From NCBI RefSeq assembly GCF_026745355.1, contig NC_079208.1, positions 58,390,892-58,454,891 of the forward strand: a DNA stretch of 64,000 bases, written 5' to 3'. Made by a program: the position numbers and the translations under genes. Origin of the DNA: Beta vulgaris subsp. vulgaris. Its lineage: Eukaryota > Streptophyta > Magnoliopsida > Caryophyllales > Amaranthaceae. Positions 1 through 11,355 of the stretch are shown piece by piece (position 1 is the first letter of the stretch; each line of letters opens with the position of its first letter). Under the pieces are notes generated by a model. The model was not told the origin of the DNA and searched no databases. It saw nothing but the letters and a program-made list of their open reading frames with translations.

Positions 1-24
1 CTTTTTTTTATATATAATTTTATA

Positions 25-256
25 CTCCCTCCGATCTTTATTAGTTTACCCGTTTCTTTTGCACAAAGTTTTAGGGGAAACAGTGTTGTGGGACATAGAA
101 GGAAAGAGAAACTATTATTTTATGTTAAAGTTGAATGTATGTGTGATGGAAAGTTCGTGGTCCCATTCCAAAAATATATATACAAATAAAATTGGGTAAA
201 CTAATAAGAAAAATCCCCAAAAGGAATACGAGTAAACTAATAAAGACTGGAGAGAG
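25..256. mobile_element. Stowaway-type MITE
   Basis: The ends are inverted repeats: CTCCCTCCGATCTTTATTAG on the left, and its near-perfect complement ending in GGAGAGAG on the right. A TA dinucleotide flanks each side. The element is about 232 bp with no coding capacity. The CTCCCTCC terminus and TA target duplication are the Stowaway (Tc1/mariner) signature. It sits upstream of the CBF5 gene. Confidence 0.8.
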
Positions 257-589
257 TAATTTAAAAGGAATCATGGAAGGAATATACGAAGTATTTCAGA
301 AAGTTCATAGTCCAACTTATTAAGCACCCAAAGTAACACTACACTCCCATAATCACTTGTTGAACAATGATAAATTAGGGAGTAATTGGTAAAGTCTTGT
401 AATAATGATACGTAAGACTTGTGATCGAATTCCATCTACATCAGTTCTCTTAATCATTCATCTACACTAAAAATTTAAACTAGGAATTTCTATATCAAAA
501 GATATAAAAAGAACCCTTAAAAACAATAGTACAAGTCTAAGGATCATTAGGATCATTAGTGCAAGTCTATACATATTTGAGAATGAGTT

Positions 590-780
590 GAGGCCCAAAC
601 ATAGTAAGCAATCAACAAACATCATCTACCCAAAACCCAAATTTGACATCTTCTCAGCCCATATAATCTCTAAAACCCTAAACCCCAATCAAAAAACTAA
701 AAGCCTCCATCTTATTATTTTCCCACATAAAACGATAAAACTCTCCTTCATTCCACCCAAACCCTAACAAAACCCTAATT
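590..780 (+). promoter_or_regulatory. CBF5 promoter with site II and telo-box motifs
   Basis: The 230 bases before the start codon carry GGCCCA-type site II motifs (aggcccaaac near 592, agcccat near 656). They also carry several telo-boxes (AAACCCTA near 674, 759 and 771). In plants this combination marks genes for ribosomal proteins and ribosome assembly, which suits a nucleolar pseudouridine synthase. No clear TATA box was seen. The leader just before ATG is CT-rich. Confidence 0.65.
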
Positions 781-819
781 TTTATCTTCTCTCTCCTCCG
801 AATTCACCCACCTTCATCA

Positions 820-2532
820 ATGGCGGACGTCGATGTTCTTCGCTCTGACAAGAAGAAGAAGAAGAGCAAAAGCAAGGGAGGTGAAGAAAACGACACCATA
901 GAACCACAAAACGACACCAACAACACTGATTTCTTAATCAAACCGCAGAGTTTCACTCCATCAATCGACACTTCACAGTGGCCAATTCTTCTGAAGAATT
1001 ACGATCGTTTAAATGTAAGAACTGGGCATTACACTCCACTTCCATCTGGTTATTCACCATTAAAAAGACCAATTGCTGAATACATAAGGTATGGTATTCT
1101 TAATTTAGATAAACCTGCAAATCCTTCATCTCATGAAGTTGTTGCTTGGATTAAACGTATATTACGTGTTGAAAAAACTGGGCATTCTGGTACTTTAGAT
1201 CCTAAGGTTACTGGGAATTTAATTGTTTGTATTGAGAGAGCAACTCGTTTAGTTAAATCTCAACAGGGAGCTGGAAAAGAGTATGTTTGTATTGCTAGAT
1301 TACATTCTGCTGTTCCAGATGTTGCTAAAGTTGCTAGAGCTTTGGAAACACTTACAGGGGCCGTGTTTCAGCGTCCGCCATTGATTTCTGCTGTTAAAAG
1401 GCAGCTTAGGATTAGGACTATCTATGAAAGTAAGCTGCTTGAGTATGATGCAGAGAAGCATTTGGTTGTTTTCTGGATTAGTTGTGAGGCGGGTACGTAT
1501 GTGAGGACATTGTGTGTTCATTTAGGGTTGTTGTTGGGTGTGGGTGGGCATATGCAGGAGCTTAGGAGGGTGAGGTCTGGGATATTGGGGGAGAAGGATA
1601 ATATGGTGACAATGCACGATGTGATGGATGCGCAATGGATGTATGATAATTACAGGGATGAGAGTTATTTGAGGCGGGTGATTATGCCGTTGGAGGTTGT
1701 TTTGACGAGTTATAAGAGGCTTGTTGTGAAGGATTCTGCTGTGAATGCTATTTGTTATGGTGCTAAGTTGATGATTCCGGGGTTGCTTAGGTTTGAGAAT
1801 GAGGTTGAGGTTGGAGAGGAGGTTGTTTTGATGACTACTAAGGGTGAGGCGATTGCTTTGGGGATTGCGGAGATGACTACTGCTGTTATGGCTACTTGTG
1901 ATCATGGGGTGGTTGCCAAGATTAAGAGGGTGATTATGGATAGGGATACTTATCCCAGGAAATGGGGGCTTGGACCAAGAGCCTCTATGAAGAAGAAGCT
2001 CATTGCGGAAGGTAAATTAGATAAACATGGTAAGCCGAATGAGAAGACTCCTACTGAGTGGGCTAGGAATGTGGTGCTTCCCACTGGTGGGGATTCTATG
2101 ATTGCTAGCATTGCTGCTTCAGCTGATCCTGTGAAGACAGAGGAAACGGTAGTAGAAGAGAAGAAGGAGAAGAAGCATAAGAGGAAATTGGAGGAGGTTG
2201 ATGCTAGCCCTGCTGCTGATGGTGTCAAGAAGATGAAAGTTGAGGAGGAAGAGGTTGTCGAGGTGACAGAGAAGAAAAAGAAGAAGAAGAAGGAAGCTGA
2301 GGAACCCGTTACTCCTGATGTAGAGAAGTCCAAGTCTAAGAAGGAGAAGAAAAAGAAGGATAAAGAGGAAAAGGCTGACTCATCTGATGAGGAGAAATCC
2401 GAGAAGAAGAAAAAGAAGAAGAAGAGCAAGGATGTTGAAAATGGTGATGCACATGAGGAAAGCCTAAGTGAGAAGAAGAAGGAGAAGAAGGAAAAGAAGA
2501 AAAAGAAGGATAAAGACGCTGATGAAGAATGA
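820..2532 (+). CDS. CBF5: H/ACA snoRNP pseudouridine synthase (dyskerin/CBF5/NAP57)
   Basis: Catalytic subunit of nucleolar H/ACA RNPs, which convert uridine to pseudouridine in rRNA and snRNA at guide-RNA sites. Single exon, 570 aa, close to the intronless Arabidopsis NAP57. A Lys-rich N-terminus is followed by the dyskerin-like domain (about residues 40-98). The TruB catalytic domain contains [12 protein letters not shown] with the catalytic Asp at residue 127. A PUA domain lies at about 299-375 and ends near YPRKWGLGP. From about residue 447 the protein is a long run of KKK/KKE blocks, typical of the nucleolar-targeting tail. The start is the first ATG of the frame and is followed by an acidic/basic leader usual for the family. 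The stop is at 2530-2532 and the 3' flank is T-rich. Family assignment is very secure. Confidence 0.96.
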   Translation: MADVDVLRSDKKKKKSKSKGGEENDTIEPQNDTNNTDFLIKPQSFTPSIDTSQWPILLKNYDRLNVRTGHYTPLPSGYSPLKRPIAEYIRYGILNLDKPANPSSHEVVAWIKRILRVEKTGHSGTLDPKVTGNLIVCIERATRLVKSQQGAGKEYVCIARLHSAVPDVAKVARALETLTGAVFQRPPLISAVKRQLRIRTIYESKLLEYDAEKHLVVFWISCEAGTYVRTLCVHLGLLLGVGGHMQELRRVRSGILGEKDNMVTMHDVMDAQWMYDNYRDESYLRRVIMPLEVVLTSYKRLVVKDSAVNAICYGAKLMIPGLLRFENEVEVGEEVVLMTTKGEAIALGIAEMTTAVMATCDHGVVAKIKRVIMDRDTYPRKWGLGPRASMKKKLIAEGKLDKHGKPNEKTPTEWARNVVLPTGGDSMIASIAASADPVKTEETVVEEKKEKKHKRKLEEVDASPAADGVKKMKVEEEEVVEVTEKKKKKKKEAEEPVTPDVEKSKSKKEKKKKDKEEKADSSDEEKSEKKKKKKKSKDVENGDAHEESLSEKKKEKKEKKKKKDKDADEE

Positions 2533-3261
2533 AAGAAGACAGTTTTTGGATGGAAATAGCTCTTAGAATTGTATGTTATTGTTTTCTTCTTTAGTTATCT
2601 CAGGCTGTTAATTTTGTAGTGTTTGCATGAATTTCCAGAAGAACTATGTTGGAATTTAGATTTTGCTCATTGAATGAGTTCTCTTGTGCCCTTGACCCTG
2701 GGGCCTTTTTAATTATGAAGTTATGATAATATTACCCTTTTTCATGCTCTCTTGAATTACTTTAGCAGCGTCTTGCTTTTGCTCACCTTAATTTCATGGT
2801 TTTACTTGTGTGCTTCTAACTTGTAGCCCGTAGCCTTCTTCGTTCATGGTGACTTTTCATGACGAAGAACGGGCAGTTTATTGAGGCCATTGGATGGTGT
2901 TCTTTGATTATCATCTTATGTTGTTTTGGTCACGCTTTGGTTCAACCTGCACTCGGCTTTCGTTGTACTAACCAATATTGCATCTTATTCCTATCTGTTA
3001 ACCAGTGGATTTCATGGGAACATGTAGCAATTTTGAGACACATTGTTTTTGTCCCTGTTTTAATGTCTACTTTGCAATATCAATATATGCCATTTGATAC
3101 CCCTCTATGTGAGATTCAGATGCCATATTCTGTTACTTCAGAATATGCAAGTGAATTCGAACTTGTTTGCTCCCCACACTTTTCAAGCAAGAATCAATGC
3201 GTAGGGAAAATTCCACTTTTGTAGATGCAGGAACCTTTCTGAGTTGAACAATCCCTTGAAC
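2533..3261. other. Intergenic, CBF5 3' flank
   Basis: Probable CBF5 3' UTR in the first 100-200 bases, then unremarkable AT-rich sequence. A 121-codon open frame at 2859-3224 resembles no family I know and has no promoter or intron signals, so I treat it as chance. Confidence 0.4.
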
Positions 3262-3523
3262 TAGAGCTGATCAACTCCAGCCCAACCCGATTTTTGGGCG
3301 GGTTTGGGAAAAATTTTTTGGCCTGCGGTTGGGCCCGACCTGATTTTTTTTGCTTTGGGCCGGGAAAAAAAATGACTTTTTAGTCTATTTTTTAGCTCGG
3401 AAATTCCGCTTGGCCCGGGCCTGAAATAGTGGGGTTTGGGCACAAAAATTTGACCCGGCCTGACGTGACCAATGGGCAATTTTTTTAGGCGTGGCTCAAG
3501 TGCTCAACCAATGATCGCCTCTA
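3262..3523. mobile_element. hAT-like non-autonomous element
   Basis: It starts TAGAGCTGATCAA and ends GATCGCCTCTA. The flanks are ccttgaac and ccttgaag, an 8-bp target duplication with one mismatch. The interior is rich in GGGC/GCCC blocks, unlike the AT-rich surroundings. The TAGAGCTGATCAA end is the reverse complement of the right end of the element at 40616-41145, so the two are the same family. Confidence 0.65.
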
Positions 3524-3864
3524 CCTTGAAGTGATGGAAATGAAAATGAGTGCTTGCTCTGTTTTTAGCGAGCGCACTTCATTGGTGACTACGTCGGTCG
3601 GTGACGACAGCTTACTCATCCCCTTCGTAAGTTCGTATGGCACAGTCTGAATTTGGTTTCAGATACTGTATACTGTTGAGAATTGCTATGGCTCAGTTAT
3701 GCCAGGATCCAAAATCTGAATTAAATCTTCTGTATTGGTTTCGAAGTTTAAGAAGATATTAGATGCAGCCTTTATGTATCGTGCAAACTCAATTATCTTC
3801 TTATTAAATTCTAATTCATCTGTTGATGGAGATTTTTCTTATTGAACTTTAGCTCGGATTAGGA

Positions 3865-5100
3865 TTCTCATAGCAACTCCAACGGTGCAAAAGAATGACT
3901 TGTTAGCAAGTTTTCAAAATAGTTAGCTAGTTGCTAAGATATTGGAGAACAAAATAGAGTTTTGCTTTGCTAAGCAAATTGGCTCTATAAAGCAAAAGAA
4001 TGACTTTTGCTCACATTAGTTTATCATGATTAAATTTTCATTTTATGACATAAAAACCCTTTTTTTTTCACATATTCAAAATTCACAATTTATATCTGCT
4101 CATCTTTTATATCTGTTTTTTAATAGTGACTTTTTTTTTTTTTTTCATAAAGCACATGAATTAGCATTAGGTTCACATTAATTTAGTGTGGACCAAGTCC
4201 ATATAAGTTTTTTATATGTCTGATATGTAACCTGGCAAAATGCACCTAAATTTGTTAGAAGCCCATAATCTCTAAATCCCTAAACCCCAATCAAAAATAA
4301 AAACTAAATGTTAACTATTCCCAATTTATATAAAAACTATCATTAATTGCAATATCATGGTATAGGAAATTTAAAAAATAAATGTTTTTTTATTATAAAA
4401 ATAACTACTTTTTCTTTCTTCTTATGACCAAAGAGAATAGCAAAAAATAGAGAGTTACTTATTGAGAATATTTCTTTATTTACTCACATTTTTTAATTAT
4501 GAATGCTATGTTCTTATATGAATAAGGATAAGAGATATTTCTTTAGTTCATTATTAATCATACATATCTTTAGAAATTCACTAGTTGTTGGACTCTAGCG
4601 ATATCTCGAGTATTGTAATAAGAACAAAAATGGTGGTTGACTAATGAGTAATGACTCTCAATGTGAGGGAAAAAGGGCTTAAGAGTTAAGAGTTAAGAGT
4701 TAAGACCTCATATACATTGATGCATATACCATGAGGTGTGAGTATGGTACACCCAAGTCTATTATCTTATTCATTGATTATTTGGGATGACACATGATAA
4801 ATTGTATATTTGGCCAAGCGTTTTAACAACATACTGTTCCATCTTAGTTGCAACAAATTAATCGACATATTTGCCAATGACCAATAATATCTCAAATTAT
4901 CTTTTAGAGTTTTTTGTCATATTTTGTAAGAAACAATCTTATGATTTTTCTTTTGTGATAAACAACCTTTAAACTCTATTTTCTTGTCAGGTCAAATGAT
5001 CAAACCTTTCAACCATTTTCCGGCATTGACCATATTTTTTCTTGTATTGACCTTTTCCCGATATTTTATTTGTTTTGGAGTTTCATTTCCCTCCATATTT
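3865..5100. other. Intergenic, no gene seen
   Basis: AT-rich sequence with an imperfect repeat block at 3870-4030 (variants of gcaaaagaatgacttttgct). At 4678-4702 is a short direct repeat of AGAGTTA. A short copy of CBF5 promoter sequence lies at 4258-4300 and is listed separately. No open frame with family resemblance was found. Confidence 0.5.
4258..4300 (+). repeat. Short duplicate of CBF5 promoter sequence
   Basis: The stretch from agcccataatctctaaa through the telo-box ccctaaaccccaatcaaaaa matches 656-700 of the CBF5 promoter in order, with a few differences. About 43 bases are shared. It is isolated, with no CBF5 coding sequence next to it. Confidence 0.6.
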
Positions 5101-5104
5101 CCCC

Positions 5105-5593
5105 ATATATAACCGTCTTTCCCACCCTTCCACACTCAACCACATTTTCCCACCCAAATCCAATTTTTCCCAATAAAATCCCCTCAATTCGGATTTTCAG
5201 TTGGTAAGTTTAGGGTTCTTGATTCCTACAATCGTTTTTTGTCCTATGTTTTGGGGTTCTTAATCTCAATTCATTAACTTTTTTCAAATTAATTAGGGCT
5301 TCTCTTTTCAATAGATCTAGGACATTCCTTCAAACTTAATATGTGGTTTTCTTTCTTGCAGTAATATAGTGAATTGCAGTTGTGGATTTCCAGTGGCAAT
5401 GAGGACAACATGGACCCATGTGAACTCAAGCATAAATTTTAGAACTTGCAAATTTTCTTGTCAAATCAAAACTCCAAACCATTTTAGTGCATTGACTGGA
5501 TTTTTTCATGCATTGACTTTTTTTTTCTTGTTGGGCCTCTGGGTAAGTGGTCCTATACAAGAGCATCCCAGAAGTAATTCATCTTACCAATAA
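5105..5593 (+). pseudogene. Relic of a small GRF-type zinc-finger gene
   Basis: A TATA-like atatataacc (about 5105) precedes a CT-rich leader. A plausible donor (cagttg|gtaagt near 5202) and an acceptor (ttcttgcag near 5361) follow. The open frame from 5369 reads CSCGFPVAMRTTWTHVNS then FRTCKFSC. This fits the start of plant GRF-type zinc fingers: C-x-C-G, then T-x-WT, N, and a later C. The usual NPGRRF..C....CGFFEW continuation is lost: the frame drifts into a Leu/Phe-rich tail and stops at 5593. I read it as a truncated relic. A real gene with a further exon is possible but I could not find one. Confidence 0.4.
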
Positions 5594-5911
5594 CGGGTCC
5601 CCGAAAAAGGGCCAAAAAAAATAGTAAAAGAGTCAAACTGCGTCACGTATTTTAAACTAGATGAAAACATATCAGAATGAAAAACCTTCTAATAATGCGC
5701 GCCCACGGCCCAATACAATGCTTATCTTTTACACTTTACTTCATTTTGTAGTGTGCACTGCCAATTTGCGAATTGCGATGATCCATTACTTCTGTTAGTA
5801 GTTTTCTATACATGCTCCAACTTAGGTTAAAAATAACCAAAAAAACCCTATTTTTTCCATTACTCAAGTCTCTGGTTTACTTTTGCAACTAGTAACAGCA
5901 AAAAAAATAAA

Positions 5912-8900
5912 ATGGGGTTGAGGCTAAAGTTGCTTGTAAACAAGGAAACGAAGAAAGTGGTATTTGCAGAATCAGGGAAGGAATTTGTGGATTTTTTAAT
6001 GGGTTTAATGGAGATTCCACTTGGTTCCATCCTTAGACTTCTCAAAGAAAATGGTACAGATACTAAGAATAGTAGTGTGTCTTTGGAGAAATTGTATGAG
6101 AGTATTCACTTTCTTGAAGATTCCTATCTCCAGAAATCTGATCTCAAGAAGTCTATCTTGGACCCTAAATTTACGTCTGATGCTAAAATTAAGCAAGCTC
6201 CTGTGCTTAGCAAAATGATCCAAGCTCGGTCAGTTTCTTTCTTCTTCTTACTTTTTTTAATATATTTGATGCCCCTGTCATGCACTAAGGCTAATTGACT
6301 ATTACGGCCCGTTTGGTAGTTGGTCATAAATGGTGGTAATGGAAATGAATTTGTGTGTAAATTTGTGAAAAATATCATTGTCCATTCCCGTGGTAATGCT
6401 AATTTATCCTAAAGTGTCCATTTTCCTTCTTGAATTTTCATTCCCATCCAATACCACCTTGTAAGGTGGTAATGAGTGGTAATGAAAATTGCTTCCCCTT
6501 GGAGACAAAAACACAAGTTTAGGAGTGAGATTGATTGCTCATGGAGAAAAAATGTCTCCCCATGGAGATTTTAAGGGTGATTCTCTAATAAAATTACACT
6601 TAAAATTCATTCCCATTACCGCAATTTATTAACGTCTACCAAACGGGCCGTTAGAGTATTTCCTGCCGTTGTCCTCTTTATGAATTATTAGGAGAGAGAA
6701 TAAAAGTATTATTAGTTTAGTAGGAGATAGAAAAAATTTGGCCAAAAATTGATGACTAGCTCTTGATGATGAAAAGAAGAGCAAAGAAGGAATGGGAGAA
6801 GAGAGAATATATGGTGAGGAAGTAATAAAATAATCAATGACCACAAACCATAGGGCAACCATTGGTTGTGCTCTTAGTGGTCGTTTGGTTGAATATGAGG
6901 ATTCCCTATAAAGTTCTACTTACCCGGCCCCATCCTTCATTAGCACCACTATGTAATGGTTGACATCCAATTGCCTAGGAATTGCAAGTTTTTAGGAAGT
7001 GCAAGTATAAGTAGATGTTTGTTTAACTAGAGCATAAGAAGTGGAACTTCCTAGGAAGTTCTACTTCTAGTTCCCTCTAGGTAAGTGCCATTTTCCATGG
7101 GAATTCCATCTTCCCATAGCCTACCAAACAATTTTGCTTACTTCCTAGGAAGTGAAATTTCATGGGAAGTGAAAAAATCAACTTTTTAAGTGCAATCAAA
7201 CGATATCTAATATTATATGTAAAAGAATTTTAACTTTTGACAGTATTAGGTTTTTATATATCGTTGTATATATATATATATATGGTGCCAGGGTTAACAT
7301 TAGATGAAAAACATAAAATAAACAAACACCAAACAAAGTCTAGCTCTTACAAATCATATAACGGAAAAATAAGTAAAACTAGTAAGAAATTGCTTGATAT
7401 GGAGGCATTTGTTTTTTTCGATGAATGTGATAAATGAGTCTTAACTCTGATGGTTATGGTCGATAATCGCTTGTTCCTAGTAGCGATAAATGAGAATACC
7501 TTGTAGCTTCTTCGATACAACCTCCATGTAAAGGGTATATCATACCTGATAGAAGTGGTGAGAGGAGCGAAATTCTTTCACAAGCTGGATGCTGAACAAA
7601 CAAGTACGAGACTTGCATCTCGTAGCATGAGCAATCCCAATGACCTCTTGTCCCCTCAAATTCTTGGCTCATGATTCCTTGAAGAGTCATGTTCCTTTGT
7701 GACTCCTTACTCTCATGAGAGAGTATCTCGGGTTTATTCCTTTGGTAGGAGAACCATATTTGAGTTGACGCGTTGAAAACCATCAAATTTAACTGGGGTG
7801 CCGTCTTCTACGTTTAATTTTTTTAAGGCAAAGATCGTTAATTGCCAAATTGAAATGAGAGATAAGAAAAATTAGCTCTCGAACAAACCTCTGATATACA
7901 AAATCGAAGAACATGCATCTCAGCTATGAAAACCTTCCCCTTCCATGCTCACGCTCACATATTTTTGAATAGACAACTGGAGGATTTCTAAACTTTGGTT
8001 CTCCGCTTGCAACTTCCATTTTTTCAGGCTCTAAGCTATTATCGTATTTTTGGTCTAATACACTAGAACCCTTTCCCATAGTCACCCTCAAGATTGGGAA
8101 TTTTTTTCGACTCAAAATTAAGTAGCCACTCTGTATCTTGGAAAGATCTAACTCTAGAGACAATGACGGGAAATTGACTATGCTATCTGAACTCAACTTT
8201 ACCTTCACTAAACATTCCAAGAAGCCTACACTGCTACACACTCTTCCATTAATAATGACACATTGATTAGGGTATTTTGTGGAATACTCCCTCCGTTTCC
8301 TAAAGATCTTCCCACTTACTGTTCCTACAGATACCAAGGAAAATCAAGTTGTGTGGGGCATGGTGTGAGTAAACTAGGAGAGAGAAAGAGGTTAAGATAA
8401 ATAAACAAATAAAAGGGGTTAAAGTAGGAGAGAGAAAGGGAGTAAAATTGAATGAATAATGTAATGGTGGACCATATGATATTGACATGAGAGGGTAAAT
8501 AGGGAAATTTGTTTTGTCAAATAAGAAATAAAGCAAAAGAGGGAAGATCTTTTGGAAACACCCTTAAACGGAAAGAGGGAAGATCTTTAGGAAACGGATG
8601 GAGTATTTTGTAAGTTTAGGTATATGGTATGAAAAGTTCAAAGAGAGAGTACAACGTAGAATTTCAAAAAATATAGTGGCATTGTGTAGAAAAACCCTTC
8701 TTAGACAAGTATAAAAATTTAGTTTGCTAAGATTTTGTTCAACAAGTCTAGTAGATTTATTCTTGTGGGGGTCACACCACTCATATATCTTATTTAGCTA
8801 ACTAAAATTCAGACTATGCATCAATTGCCACGAATCCAAGGTAGAATGAATTTGGAGTTCCCCAAATGATTCGTATAGATTTATTTAATCAGTCACCAAT

Positions 8901-10360
8901 ATGAGTATTAGTATTACTACGTTTTTTCCTGTTTCTTGTAACCACTCACCTATTAGAATTTGATAGATCCTGAATTGGAGTCAGGATCAAACATCTCCCA
9001 TTGTTGCATTTTTGAGATTGAACCCAAAACCTTGAAGCAACCCCTTATAGACTGATTCTTCATTGTACATGGTTGGTCATTAAACTGATAGTACATAAAG
9101 TGAGAGCTAAATAAGAATAGAGAAATTGCATAAGGATTTTCTCATTGTTATATGCACTCTTATACTCATGTCTGACACGGGTACGTGTCCAAACTAAGTG
9201 TCTAACTCGGCTAATCTATGAAAATTTTACATGATTTTGGCCGAAAATGCACGAGGTGTCCAAGTGTGTACATCCAAGTGTCAAGGATCTGATACGCATA
9301 CTTGAGGTGAACTGAAAGTTCCATATAACAGTGCAAAGAGCAAATAAAAAATATATTGACAATTGTCTTGTTAAACAGATAATGGGATCTAAAGCACAGT
9401 AGAGTGTAGAGTAAATGAAATTGAGATAAAATTGAGCTAGCTAGTAGTGATTTGTCTAATGATTTCATAGCTCATCAATTTTGCAATGTGCTTGACAGAG
9501 GAAGCAGTTCCTACAGCGCCTACAGCTCGAACCGAGACGAAATAGATGGTTATGTTAAAGGTGCTGCTACTTACATGGTGATGGATGATCTTACAATAAC
9601 ACCTTCCTCTACCATTTCCAGCATTAATCTCTTTAACATATATGGCATAAAAGATATGAGCTTCCTGCGGGAGATGCTTGTTGAGGTTGATTGTAAAAAG
9701 GTCTTTCTCTTGCCCTTCTAATTACATATTTCCGAATTCTCATTAATCATTATACTATCAAACAATCTTGAGAAATAAAGACCCTCACTCTCATTAATCT
9801 ATCTTAGCAAGAGTATGTATGTGTCTATAAAGTTAAATCGTAAATCATTTCTAATTTAGAGAACGTGACAACTTCTACCAGACATTGTGTAACAATGCAT
9901 GTAAATTTTAAATCTAAACATAGGGAGTTAGGGACTGGGGAATATGTTCGGATTGGCATGCTCGACCTATCAGCTTGACTAAGATTCGAATTCAATCCAA
10001 TTTAATCTTTTTACCATATTATGTAATTATATCAACTTTAAGTCTTTAACCTTTTATACGATATATTTTGAGCACAAGTCCTATATTGATTTGAAGCCAA
10101 ACCTGAACCCAACCCATTAACTCGAATTGGAGGCTCCCAAGTGTGCATCATTTGAGCAATTACTAATATTGTAATTAAACATAAACAATGTATCGTTATA
10201 TGTCTTATATATACTTATTTAGATCTATAAACTGATGATTCATCAGGCCTTAGAGCTGGTGAGAGCTGCGTTTCAGTCTAGCTCGGTCCTCACAGATGTA
10301 TTCATTAGCAAGGATGAAAGTATTGCTGCTACCACTAAAGCTGAAAGTGTACGAGTTTGA
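5912..10360 (+). CDS. DUF674 family protein (three exons)
   Basis: Exons join 5912-6228, 9499-9700 and 10247-10360, giving 210 aa. The first junction splits an Arg codon (CG|A) and the second falls between codons; all four splice sites are GT/AG and the frame is kept. Exon 1 encodes the family start, LKLLVNKETKKVVFAESGKE, then FVDFLMGLMEIPLGSILRLL. Exon 2 encodes GYVKGAATYMVMDDLTITP, and exon 3 a short helix (ALELVRAAFQSSSVLTDVF). This matches DUF674, a plant-specific family of unknown function often found in clusters. The middle part of the family, which usually carries Cys-x-x-Cys pairs, is absent between exons 1 and 2. Intron 1 is 3.27 kb and holds three MITEs, so a middle exon may have been lost. 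Expression is not shown by sequence; it may be decaying. Confidence 0.7.
6305..6650. mobile_element. PIF/Harbinger (Tourist-like) MITE
   Basis: The termini are inverted repeats CGGCCCGTTTGGTAG and CTACCAAACGGGCCG. TTA is duplicated on both sides (6302-6304 and 6651-6653). It is 346 bp, non-coding, and lies in intron 1 of the DUF674 gene. Confidence 0.85.
6877..7207. mobile_element. Second MITE in the DUF674 intron
   Basis: The left end GGTCGTTTGGTTGAA pairs imperfectly with the right end CAATCAAACGATATC. The interior repeats the palindrome ACTTCCTAGGAAGT in several variants. The target duplication (TTA against TAA) is imperfect, so the boundaries are approximate. Confidence 0.5.
7454..8283 (-). 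other. Unrecognised minus-strand open frames inside the intron
   Basis: Two open frames of about 110 and 120 codons (7454-7786 and 7924-8283) run antisense to the DUF674 gene. They are less AT-rich than the flanks and contain mixed residues rather than low complexity. I recognise neither. The downstream frame is open up to a possible GT donor near 7549. They may be remains of a gene or retroelement inserted in the intron. No function can be assigned. Confidence 0.2.
8287..8603. mobile_element. Stowaway-type MITE
   Basis: The left end CTCCCTCCGTTTCCTAAAGA and the right end TCTTTAGGAAACGGATGGAG are complementary, with TA on both sides. A second, partial copy of the terminal motif (aaacggaaagagggaagatc) lies just inside the right end. 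It is 317 bp and also inside DUF674 intron 1. Confidence 0.85.
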
Positions 10361-10949
10361 TTATAATCCCTAATGAGATCTGCATGTAATCTACCACTCG
10401 AGCAGTTTCTGTAGAATTATGTGTTTGATAACTCCTTTGAAATGGTAGATATGTTAGGCTGTTAGGCATTAATGAACTCATTTATGCTTTTAATAGCTTA
10501 TGTGATGGATGGAATGTTACTATGGTTTTTCAGAAAAGAAATTTCTGGCACAGAAGATAATGTTTCAAATTTTTATCTTTTGGTGAACAACGTAGCATTA
10601 AACTAAAAGTTCATGGCGAAAAGCCTATTACAATTTGCAATCCAAAAATAGCAAGTTGACTATTCATTTGTTTTATGGTGATAAATGAGAACTATATTTT
10701 GGGACGGAGGGAGTACTATGTTTCAAATTTGTTTTGGGTTATTGTTCATACTATGTTGGTTAAATTCATATGTTGCCTTGGGTAATGCTTGTGATTGGTT
10801 TATCTTGTTCTTACATGTTTGAGAAACAAATTAGAGCTCTCATCATCCAACAATTGGAATTATATGGAACTTTTGCAATTTTTCTTTATAAAGCAATCCA
10901 ACCCCTACATGTAAAAGATTTATTACACCACCTAAATTAATCATAACAA

Positions 10950-11171
10950 TCTCTAATATATAAGACAATACATGGAGGACATCAAAAAACTAGAAAAAGA
11001 AAAAAAAAGAAAAGATAATTAACTGTTCCAGTTTGACGAAGGGGAAAGTACGACATTATTTAAACTAAGAAAACAAAATATAAAGACAGTTTTTCTACTC
11101 AATTAAATTTTATTTTCTACTTCATATGCTATCACAACGCTATCGCACGCATTACGTGCATGTAAGGCTAG
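10950..11171 (+). mobile_element. Short Helitron-like element
   Basis: It begins TCTCTAATATATAAG and ends with the palindrome GCACGCATTACGTGC, a short spacer and CTAG followed by T. This matches plant non-autonomous Helitrons: 5' TC, and a 3' hairpin with CTRR inserted between A and T. No target duplication is expected. It lies between the DUF674 and XTH genes. Confidence 0.6.
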
Positions 11172-11355
11172 TAACTAAATAAATCAACTCTAATTGACAT
11201 ATTCTACCAGAATGATCAAATGTACGAGGAATAATTTAATTGTTTCTACAACTGTTATTCTAAAAAGAAGAAGAAAAAAAAAAAAGACATGCACATGAAT
11301 ATCAAAAGATATAAAAATTAGGTAACTAATCTAGTTAAGGATGCACATGCACCAA

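Noticed and set aside
1950..2429. 159-codon minus-strand frame rich in Phe/Ser
   Set aside because: It is the antisense of the Lys codon repeats of CBF5.
2859..3224. 121-codon open frame after CBF5
   Set aside because: No family resemblance, no promoter or splice signals; probably chance.
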